The notes beneath the pieces are model-generated. The model was not told the origin of the DNA and made no database searches. It saw only the letters and a list, made by a program, of their open reading frames with translations. Positions 19,083-25,198 of a stretch of 48,289 bases of DNA are shown here, piece by piece. Location: contig QCIV01000008.1 in NCBI GenBank assembly GCA_003216455.1, positions 1 to 48,289 on the forward strand, in the 5' to 3' direction. The stretch comes from Prochlorococcus sp. AG-402-N17 (GTDB taxonomy: Bacteria; Cyanobacteriota; Cyanobacteriia; PCC-6307; Cyanobiaceae). How positions within the stretch are numbered: position 1 is the first letter of the stretch; each line of letters starts with the position of its first letter. The position numbers were made by a program, and so were the translations under genes.

Positions 19083-20885
19083 TTGAAAGGAATTGCTATA
19101 GGTCTATCTAATAATTCAAAAGAAATTTTAAAAAGGCTTAAAAAAACCGAATTTGTCAAAGATATATACATTGCAGGATCTTCAAAAAATGATGGAGAAG
19201 AAAATGAACTTTTTCAAATACAAAAACCTAGAGAAATCTTACTTAAAAAATGGCTGGAGATAGATTTAATAATTTTTATAGGCTCCATTGCTGCATCAAT
19301 ACGCATAATAAATTCTTTTTTAACTTCTAAAGATCAAGATCCTGGTGTAATAGTTATAGATAACAAATGTTCCAAGATAGTTCCCTTAATTGGCTTACAT
19401 CAGTCAAATACGCAAAATATCGCATTTCAAATTGCTAATTTACTTGGTGGCGAAATAATAGAAACTAATAATTCCAATGATCAAAGCTTCTTAAATCTTG
19501 ATGCATTTGGGAATCAATGGGGTTGGGAAAGATCTGGCAACATAAAGGATTGGTCAAAACTAGTAATTAAACAAGCTAAGAACGAAAAAATATTTTGCAA
19601 ACAGTTATCTGGTAATAAATTATGGAAAAATTCAGAATCAGGAGAGATTATTAATCAAATTAATGAAAAAGAAATTGAAAAACCAGATTCAACATTTCAT
19701 GTGAGTATATTCGAAAATCATGAAACAACTTGGCACCCGCCCGTATTATGGATTGGCATTGGATGTGAAAGAAATACCAGCAAAGAATTAATAGCAAATT
19801 CTTTAAATAATTTATTGGAGTCAAGAAATTTATCCAAATATTCAATTGCGGGACTTGCAACGGTTGATATTAAAAAAGATGAGAAAGGAATTTTAGAACT
19901 TGCTGAAGAAAAAAACTTGCCTATAAAGTTTTTTAGTAAAGAAGATCTTTCAACAATAATTGTTCCAAATCCTTCAAGAGTTGTAGAAAAAGAAATTGGC
20001 ACACCTTCTGTAGCAGAAGCCTCTTGCTTACTAGCAGCAGGAGAAGAATCAAAATTATTAGAAGAAAAAAAAATTTTTAAAAATCAATCTGGGGCAGTAA
20101 CTTTCGCTGTAGCAGAATCAAAAAATCAATATAATCCAACCCATGGCGAAATACACATTGTTGGAAGTGGGCCTGGTGATATCTCCTTCCTAACCAATAA
20201 TGCAAAAAAAGCACTTTCAAGATGTTCTGTTTGGATCGGATACACAATGTATTTAGAATTAATTAAGCCCTTAAAAAGGGGTGACCAAGTTTTAATTGAA
20301 AGTAACCTTACTGAAGAAAAAGATAGATGCCTTAAAGCAATTAAACTAGCCGATGAAGGAATAAAAGTGGCTTTAATTTCCTCAGGTGAATCTGGATTTT
20401 ATGGCATGGCTGGTTTACTTTTAGAATTACTTCAAAAAATCAAAAAAGAATATAGACCTTACTTTGAAGTACATCCAGGTATAAGTAGTGTTCAATTAGC
20501 GGCTGCGATTAGTGGGGCACCACTAATGAATGACTTTTGTTCAATAAGCTTAAGCGATAAATTAACTCCATGGTCCTTAATAGAAAAAAGAATTGAAGGA
20601 GCTCTTATAGGTGACTTTGTAATAGCTTTATTTAATCCTCAATCCATTGAGAGAAATTGGCAACTAAAAAGTGTAATAGATATATGTTTACAATCTAGGC
20701 TTGGAGATACTCCAGTCTTAATAGCTAGGCAAGTAGGGAGAGAAAATCAATCAAAAAAATTTTTTACTTTAAACACCATTCCTTTAAAAGAGATTGATAT
20801 GTTATCAATCATTATTATTGGCAATTCTCAAACAACCTTAGTTGATGAAATATTTCTCACTCCCAGGGGATATTTACAAAATTAA
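19083..20885 (+). CDS. cobJ: CbiG-CobJ fusion: cobalamin ring-contraction proteins
   Basis: A 600-residue two-part enzyme of corrin ring synthesis. The first 340 residues match CbiG, the lactone-opening/acetaldehyde-releasing protein: IFIGSIAASIRI, LGGEIIETNN, then the C-terminal CbiG core WIGIGCERNTS, GLATVDIKKDE and TPSVAEASCLLAAG. From residue 356 (EIHIVGSGPGD) it is a CobJ/CbiH-type precorrin-3B C17-methyltransferase with SSGESGFYGMAG and HPGISSVQLAAA. Together they carry out C17 methylation with ring contraction and the next step. Prochlorococcus makes pseudocobalamin, so the gene fits. The start is a TTG at 19083 just before KGIAIGLS; a Shine-Dalgarno is lacking. Confidence 0.92.
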   Translation: MKGIAIGLSNNSKEILKRLKKTEFVKDIYIAGSSKNDGEENELFQIQKPREILLKKWLEIDLIIFIGSIAASIRIINSFLTSKDQDPGVIVIDNKCSKIVPLIGLHQSNTQNIAFQIANLLGGEIIETNNSNDQSFLNLDAFGNQWGWERSGNIKDWSKLVIKQAKNEKIFCKQLSGNKLWKNSESGEIINQINEKEIEKPDSTFHVSIFENHETTWHPPVLWIGIGCERNTSKELIANSLNNLLESRNLSKYSIAGLATVDIKKDEKGILELAEEKNLPIKFFSKEDLSTIIVPNPSRVVEKEIGTPSVAEASCLLAAGEESKLLEEKKIFKNQSGAVTFAVAESKNQYNPTHGEIHIVGSGPGDISFLTNNAKKALSRCSVWIGYTMYLELIKPLKRGDQVLIESNLTEEKDRCLKAIKLADEGIKVALISSGESGFYGMAGLLLELLQKIKKEYRPYFEVHPGISSVQLAAAISGAPLMNDFCSISLSDKLTPWSLIEKRIEGALIGDFVIALFNPQSIERNWQLKSVIDICLQSRLGDTPVLIARQVGRENQSKKFFTLNTIPLKEIDMLSIIIIGNSQTTLVDEIFLTPRGYLQN

Positions 20886-20977
20886 ATTTAGATCATAAAT
20901 TAATTATCCATAGAATTCTTTTTTTTGCTTTTTTTTAATAAGAATACTAATCTTTTATAAAGGATTAAGAAAATTCA

Positions 20978-21775
20978 TTGAAAAATATTGGTTTAATTTT
21001 ATTTGACATAGATGGTGTAATACGCAGCGTAGAGAATAGTTACAGACTTTCATTAAAAAAAACAGTTTACAAATTTTCTGGATGGGAGCCAAGTTATATT
21101 GATATTGATAATGCCAAAAATGAAGGGATCTGGAATAATGACTGGGATTTAAGTTTAGAATTTATAAAAAGATTTAAAAAAAAAGAGAACTTAAACCTTG
21201 AGATCCCAACTAGGGATGAGATTGTTAAATGTTTTGAAGAATTTTACTTTGGAGGAGATCCAAATAAAGATAGCAAATATTGGTCTGGATTCATAACAAA
21301 TGAGGAATTATTAGTTGATAAAAAGTTTTTTGATTTATTAGAAAACAATGGCATTATATGGGGTTTTGTGAGTGGTGCGGAGTATGCCTCTGCAAAATTT
21401 GTTTTAGAAAAAAGACTTGGACTAAAATCACCTCCATTAATATCTATGGGAGACGCGCCGGACAAACCTGATCCTAAGGGCTTTATATACTTATCCAAAA
21501 AACTTCTTGGAGATAAACTTGGCTCATCAAATATTCCCATTGGATATGTAGGAGATACTATTGCAGACATAAATACAGTTATGAACGCTAAAAAGGAAAT
21601 CCCATCTCAGAAATTTGTAAGTATTGGAATAGCTCCTCCTCATTTACATTTAAAGTCTCGATTAAATGAACGTAATTCATACGAAAAAACTCTAAAGGAT
21701 GCAGGTGCTGACTTGATTTTAAATTCTATTAATGACCTAAATCTATTAATCTTGCCCTATTTTAAAAAAATATAA
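20978..21775 (+). CDS. HAD superfamily phosphatase-like protein
   Basis: A 265-residue haloacid dehalogenase-type hydrolase. The nucleophile Asp10 and acid Asp12 lie in LFDIDGVIRS, motif II is the Ser of FVSGAEYAS, the Lys motif is in DKPDPKGF, and the acidic motif IV is GYVGDTIADINT. Its features match the subfamily known as TIGR01548, common in cyanobacteria and of unknown substrate. The start is a TTG at 20978 with AGGA 13 nt upstream, a weak Shine-Dalgarno. It follows the CbiG-CobJ gene on the same strand after 92 nt. It is the last core-type gene before the tRNA-Ser-bounded region. Confidence 0.85.
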   Translation: MKNIGLILFDIDGVIRSVENSYRLSLKKTVYKFSGWEPSYIDIDNAKNEGIWNNDWDLSLEFIKRFKKKENLNLEIPTRDEIVKCFEEFYFGGDPNKDSKYWSGFITNEELLVDKKFFDLLENNGIIWGFVSGAEYASAKFVLEKRLGLKSPPLISMGDAPDKPDPKGFIYLSKKLLGDKLGSSNIPIGYVGDTIADINTVMNAKKEIPSQKFVSIGIAPPHLHLKSRLNERNSYEKTLKDAGADLILNSINDLNLLILPYFKKI

Positions 21776-21800
21776 ATTAGAAGATATTTCTTGATTAAGT

Positions 21801-21812
21801 ACGGAGAGGGAG
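21801..21812. repeat. Left att-like copy of the tRNA-Ser 3' end
   Basis: Twelve bases identical to 25048-25059, in the same orientation. It covers the discriminator base and the whole 7-bp acceptor arm of tRNA-Ser plus three bases of the T arm. The sequence then diverges (TTCATTAG against the T-arm GGATTCGA). It lies 25 nt after the HAD gene, so the copy is not part of a gene. A chance match of this length, in this orientation and at the edge of an accessory patch, is unlikely. Confidence 0.5.
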
Positions 21813-21832
21813 TTCATTAGAGTGAACCTAAA

Positions 21833-21862
21833 TGGAAGTATATGGAACTATATGGAAGCATA
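21833..21862. repeat. Three 10-bp tandem repeats (TGGAANNATA)
   Basis: Three direct, imperfect 10-bp units in a row: TGGAAGTATA, TGGAACTATA, TGGAAGCATA. The 10-bp period puts each unit on the same face of the helix. They lie 20 bp inside the left att-like repeat. They could be binding sites for a DNA-binding or recombination protein. A 42-codon frame that runs over them (21832-21960) is probably accidental. Confidence 0.6.
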
Positions 21863-21880
21863 AAAATGAAAAAAGGAGGA

Positions 21881-21906
21881 TTTCCTACCTTAAATCCTAC
21901 CCTCTT
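21881..21906. repeat. Left pair of TTTCCTACC repeats
   Basis: TTTCCTACC at 21881-21889 and ATCCTACCC at 21894-21902 form a direct pair about 12 bp apart. The right flank at 24889-24935 has three more of these, and the two sets share a longer mosaic: on the reverse strand AGGGTAGGA, TTTAAG and then GNAGGAAAT. They may be arm-type recombinase sites or a remnant duplicated during insertion. Confidence 0.5.
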
Positions 21907-21993
21907 GCTTTTACTACAATTTGTTCCTCTAATTTCAAAGATTTGGAAAGCTATCATTGACTAAATAGGAAAGAAATCAAAAAAAACTCTTTA

Positions 21994-22212
21994 TCATTGT
22001 GAATTCTCCAATTGAGATATTCTCTTTTTTATTTCATCTAATTCATCTGAAAGACTTTTATTAATTTCACCTGGAATGTATGTTTTTATCTTTTCATATA
22101 ATATTTCTTTGCACAAAGCATTCAATTTAATATTCCTCGAAAGTGCTAATAATTTAAGAGCTTTAAGCAAGTCATTTTCAATTTCTATATTTAATTGAGT
22201 TCTTTTTTTCAT
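21994..22212 (-). CDS. Small ribbon-helix-helix DNA-binding protein
   Basis: A 72-residue protein with the pattern of an Arc/CopG-type ribbon-helix-helix fold: a short N-terminal strand (RTQLNIEIE), helix one (NDLLKALKLLALSRN) and helix two (LNALCKEILYEKIKTYI). A heptad-rich C-terminal tail (SDELDEIKKRISQLEN) could form a coiled coil. Such proteins are dimeric repressors that bind short palindromes, often their own promoters. It is divergent from a second, 44-residue protein of the same fold at 22404, with a 191-nt spacer that contains a perfect palindrome. No toxin gene is obvious beside it. The ATG start has no strong Shine-Dalgarno. Confidence 0.7.
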   Translation of the reverse strand: MKKRTQLNIEIENDLLKALKLLALSRNIKLNALCKEILYEKIKTYIPGEINKSLSDELDEIKKRISQLENSQ

Positions 22213-22351
22213 TGTTTTATCTTAGTTGTAGGAAAATAGCTATACAGTTTTTTTTAATTATTTCTTTATCTAAAAAAATCAAATATCAATAAAAGTTTAA
22301 TCTATATGAAGTTTTATATGATTTATTCCTAGTTTTCTAGTAAATATATTA

Positions 22352-22374
22352 TAAATGAAAATTATTTTCATTTA
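22352..22374. repeat. Perfect 23-bp palindrome (11-bp arms, 1-bp centre)
   Basis: The arms TAAATGAAAAT and ATTTTCATTTA are perfect inverted copies around one T. It ends 29 bp before the ATG of the 44-residue ribbon-helix-helix gene, in the spacer between two divergent genes of that fold. This is where an autoregulatory operator would sit. No T run follows, so it is not a terminator. Confidence 0.6.
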
Positions 22375-22403
22375 ATTAGTTTACTTCGAAACTTTTTATC
22401 TAA

Positions 22404-22538
22404 ATGAATAAAAAAGTCTTAAGCCTAATTTTAGAAGAAAAAGTTTTAAAAATCTTAAAAAAAAATGCTGTTAGAGAGGGTATATCTATTGAAGAATATG
22501 TAATAAAAGTCTTAGAAGAATTTAATAATGTTAAGTGA
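22404..22538 (+). CDS. 44-residue ribbon-helix-helix mini-protein
   Basis: A very short gene, below usual length cut-offs. The protein starts MNKKVLSLILEEKVLKILKK, and its second half NAVREGISIEEYVIKVLEEF has the Gly-hinge-and-second-helix pattern of the ribbon-helix-helix fold (compare xGxSxEEYVxxxL). Its last 11 bases overlap the start of the NTF2-like gene, whose ATG is at 22528 in another frame, so translation is probably coupled. A dimeric repressor role is likely by fold. The coding call rests on the fold pattern and the overlap arrangement. Confidence 0.65.
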   Translation: MNKKVLSLILEEKVLKILKKNAVREGISIEEYVIKVLEEFNNVK

Positions 22539-22929
22539 AGAAGAAAAAATTATTCAATTAATAGATAACTTTACAACGAATGATTTTGGTGAGTTTTTGC
22601 TTGATAATGCAACGAAAGATTTTCTCTTTATTCGCCCAAGTGGTAATCCAATAGATGCTTTGGGTTTTATTAAAATGAAAACCTCTGGTGAATTATCTTG
22701 CGATGGATATACAGATATTAAAAAAATTCGTAAATTAGAATTTTTATCTAATGATGTTGCTATGTGTGTTTTTACTTTGAGATCTAGTTTTGTCTACAAA
22801 GATATTCAAAATAGCGACTTAGCTACTGTTACTACGATATTAAAGAAAATAAATAATCAATGGAAATTATCATGGATGCATAGATCATCTGGAGATTCAG
22901 ACCTTTCGCTATGGGACTCATATCTGTAA
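22528..22929 (+). CDS. NTF2-like (SnoaL/DUF4440-type) protein
   Basis: A 133-residue protein with the layout of an NTF2-like cone fold: N-terminal helices (EEEKIIQLIDNF), a central part ending in IRKLEFLSNDVAMCVFTL, and the typical final strands ATVTTILKKINNQWKLSWMHRSSG. In related proteins the last motif is followed by an acidic tail, as here. The fold is used by isomerases, dehydratases and ligand-binding proteins, so activity cannot be stated. Its start overlaps the end of the 44-residue ribbon-helix-helix gene. A 129-nt spacer with CTAG-rich repeats separates it from the export gene. Confidence 0.65.
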   Translation: MLSEEEKIIQLIDNFTTNDFGEFLLDNATKDFLFIRPSGNPIDALGFIKMKTSGELSCDGYTDIKKIRKLEFLSNDVAMCVFTLRSSFVYKDIQNSDLATVTTILKKINNQWKLSWMHRSSGDSDLSLWDSYL

Positions 22930-23058
22930 TTGCTACAAAAAGGATTAACCTAATTCAAAATGTTCTTTGATCAGCTTCAGCAAAAGTATTTAATATTTTA
23001 ACTAGATAGCTATAAGACTAGAAAACTAGTAAACTTTAAACTAATTGATTTCCGATTC

Positions 23059-24786
23059 TTGAGAGTTCAAAAAAATATCCCTGAAAAATTTTTTGGATTA
23101 CTTTCATTTAAAAGTAATTTTAAATTGCTTTTTATTTTTAATTTTTTAATATCTTTTTTTATATTTGACCTCGTCAAGACAGAAAGTAATAATGCAACTT
23201 TGAATAGCAATAATGAGCTTGTAATAGATTATTTAGATTCAAAAAGTGAATTAGAAGACCTCAATCTTGATTCGGAAACTATTGAACTAATTCTTGAAAA
23301 TGCGAAAAATAGAACTGAGATTGATATTGATTATTTAAATCCAAAAAATGAATTGGAGGACTACATAGTTGATACTGGAGATTCTCTATTAATAGAATTT
23401 AAAAATAAACCAAGAGGATTAGGATTAATTGAATGGGAATATGATCCAGAAAATATAGCCTATCTGAAACCTAGGAATGATTTAAGAAATTACAAATTAG
23501 ATGAGGGAGATACTTTATCTATTCGATTTTTAGAAACTCCCGAACTAAATGTTAACCAAACAATTGATCAGGAAGGAGAAATATATCTTTCTCGATTGAA
23601 ATCAACTTATATAAAGGGTCTCAACATATATCAATTAAAAAAATTATTAGAGAAAAAATATAAAGAATTCCTTGTTGATCCTGAAATTGAGATCCGAATT
23701 TCAAGATTTAGATTCATTGGTTCTGGAATATATTCAATAAATAACGAAGGAGAGCTCATGCTCCCACTAATTAAAGAAACTTACGTTAGGGGATTAACTA
23801 CAAATGAAATATCTAATTTATTAAGTAAAAAATATTTAAATTCGAAATATATTTCTTCAGAAGTAGACATTAGAATAGCTAAATTTAAACCTCAAAGAAT
23901 CTTAATAACTGGCGAAATAAGAAATCCTGGAATCTATAAATTCGCAGGTTATAGTTCTGGAGAATTTCTTGCAGTAGAAAATATTAAAGATAATACATCT
24001 CAAATACGAGAAATGGAAAATGATACTGAAGACTCTATTTCAAAAGAAATTGATGGAGATAATATGACTAAAGGGCAATTGAATAGAAGGGAATCAAATG
24101 CATCTTTAAATCAAATTTCGCAGAACAATAATACAAGGCAAAGTTTTCAAATAAAACGCCCATCTGAAAATTTTACTACTATCTCAAATGCAATTAGAAA
24201 AGCTGGAGGAGTAACTTCTAAAACTGATTTGTCTCGCATCGAAATTATAAGAGATATACCCATTGGAAAAGGAGGTGGAAAACAAAGAGCAGTAATCGAT
24301 TTCACTTCTTTTATAAATGAAAGTGATCCTACTAACGATATTAGATTATTTGACGGAGATAGAATATTCATACCAAAGCTTGCAACAGCTTCTTCTGATA
24401 TCATCCCAAAATCAATCCTAAGCGGTCTTTCTCCAAGATTCATAACGGTAGATATTTTTGGTAGAGTCGAAAATCCTGGAACTGTAAAATTACCTTTAGA
24501 AGCTGCATTATCAGATGCAATTAATTTAACTGGACCGATAAAACCTCTATCAGGAAAAATTGTTTTGATAAGGTATAACAAAGATGGAACAATTTTAAAC
24601 AAAAATATTTCTTATTCTGCTAGAGCAAAAAAAGGTTCTAAAAGAAATCCTTTTGTGCAACAAGGTGATTTAATATCTGTAAAAAATAGTCTATTAGGGA
24701 AAAGTACAGGAGTTATTAGAGAAATTACAGCACCATTTGTTGGGATTTATTCAACAAAAGAAATAATTGAAAGTTTTAATGATTGA
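23059..24786 (+). CDS. Polysaccharide export protein (Wza-like, PES/SLBB domains)
   Basis: A 575-residue secreted or outer-membrane-linked protein. A hydrophobic signal or anchor lies at residues 22-38. Three degenerate copies of Y-L-(D/N/K)-x-(K/R)-(S/N)-(E/D)-L occur near 58, 92 and 135; the second and third lead into D-x-G-D-x-L-x-I-x-F. The third opens a polysaccharide biosynthesis/export domain (DEGDTLSIRF to about 215), followed by SLBB-type domains (ILITGEIRNPGIYKF near 278 and VDIFGRVENPGTVKL near 465). A low-complexity Asn/Ser/Gln-rich stretch (about 325-370) splits the region. Such proteins form the export pore for capsule or exopolysaccharide. The start is a TTG at 23059. The long N-terminal repeat region is unusual for Wza. 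Confidence 0.85.
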   Translation: MRVQKNIPEKFFGLLSFKSNFKLLFIFNFLISFFIFDLVKTESNNATLNSNNELVIDYLDSKSELEDLNLDSETIELILENAKNRTEIDIDYLNPKNELEDYIVDTGDSLLIEFKNKPRGLGLIEWEYDPENIAYLKPRNDLRNYKLDEGDTLSIRFLETPELNVNQTIDQEGEIYLSRLKSTYIKGLNIYQLKKLLEKKYKEFLVDPEIEIRISRFRFIGSGIYSINNEGELMLPLIKETYVRGLTTNEISNLLSKKYLNSKYISSEVDIRIAKFKPQRILITGEIRNPGIYKFAGYSSGEFLAVENIKDNTSQIREMENDTEDSISKEIDGDNMTKGQLNRRESNASLNQISQNNNTRQSFQIKRPSENFTTISNAIRKAGGVTSKTDLSRIEIIRDIPIGKGGGKQRAVIDFTSFINESDPTNDIRLFDGDRIFIPKLATASSDIIPKSILSGLSPRFITVDIFGRVENPGTVKLPLEAALSDAINLTGPIKPLSGKIVLIRYNKDGTILNKNISYSARAKKGSKRNPFVQQGDLISVKNSLLGKSTGVIREITAPFVGIYSTKEIIESFND

Positions 24787-24862
24787 TTAACAATTTTAAA
24801 AAAATCCCTTGTGCATGGATCAAATTCTCTAAAAAATAGAGGTGGATTATCTCAGTCCATAA

Positions 24863-25033
24863 TTATGCATACCCTGCTACGACTGATATTTCCTGCCCTC
24901 TGTACTTAAATTTCCTACCCTTTTTCCTACCTCCCAAACGTGAAATTCCCTGATACTCTGTGAATGTCTCTGATTTTCCTTTTTCTGCAAAAGTATTAGT
25001 ATCACTAGCTTCAGGAACATTATGAACTTCCAT
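24863..25033 (-). CDS. Possible 56-residue ORF beside tRNA-Ser
   Basis: A short frame with an ATG at 25033 that begins MEVHNVPEASDTN and ends VVAGYA; its middle GGRKKGRKFKYRG comes from the GGTAGGAAA repeats. It starts 16 nt after the tRNA 3' end on the same strand, so it could be on the tRNA transcript. I do not recognise it. It may be real, a fragment of a lost recombinase gene, or simply an open frame over the repeat sites. Low certainty. Confidence 0.25.
   Translation of the reverse strand: MEVHNVPEASDTNTFAEKGKSETFTEYQGISRLGGRKKGRKFKYRGQEISVVAGYA
24889..24935. repeat. Right set of TTTCCTACC repeats
   Basis: Three copies: TTTCCTGCCCTCTG at 24889, TTTCCTACCCTTTT at 24911 and TTTCCTACCTCCC at 24923. 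They match the pair at 21881-21902 and have the same orientation. They sit about 115-160 bp inside the right end of the candidate island, in the 262-nt spacer between the export gene and tRNA-Ser. The spacer has no other clear feature apart from the doubtful 56-residue frame. Confidence 0.5.
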
Positions 25034-25048
25034 GCTCTACCAAAACCA

Positions 25049-25137
25049 CGGAGAGGGAGGGATTCGAACCCTCGACAAAAGTTACCTCCTGTAACTCCTT
25101 AGCAGGGAGCCGCTTTCAACCACTCAGCCACCTCTCC
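25049..25137 (-). tRNA. tRNA-Ser (GCU)
   Basis: The reverse strand folds as a type II tRNA: acceptor GGAGAGG with CCTCTCC, D arm with GGCTGAGTGGTTGAAAGC, anticodon stem GCTCC/GGAGT with loop CTGCTAA (anticodon GCT), a long variable arm, and a T arm with GGTTCGAATCCC. The discriminator is G and CCA is not encoded. It reads AGC and AGU codons. Its 3' end is repeated at 21801, which marks it as the likely insertion site of the neighbouring island. alr lies upstream on the same strand. Confidence 0.95.
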
Positions 25138-25198
25138 AGTTCTTATACATTATCAATATTTTTGCAAACATTCAAAATTTTTTATTTAATCGAAATGT

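Larger units (their letters stand above)
21801..25059. mobile_element. Candidate small genomic island integrated at tRNA-Ser
   Basis: A 3.2-kb stretch bounded by direct repeats of 12 bp (acggagagggag): one at 21801-21812 and one at 25048-25059 that forms the 3' end of the tRNA-Ser(GCU) gene. Inside are two ribbon-helix-helix genes, an NTF2-like gene, a polysaccharide-export gene and repeats related to each other near both ends. Integration at a tRNA 3' end with a duplicated tail is the standard mark of tyrosine recombinase-driven insertion. No recombinase is present, so the element would be cargo left behind or mobilised in trans. Islands of Prochlorococcus are known to sit at tRNA genes. The boundary is inference. 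Confidence 0.45.

Noticed and set aside
21832-21960. 42-residue frame over the 10-bp repeats
   Set aside because: Composition looks random, it has no Shine-Dalgarno, and it is explained by the repeats.
21776-25198. CRISPR array
   Set aside because: The repeats near the island ends are few, short and not regularly spaced with unique spacers; no cas genes are in the window.
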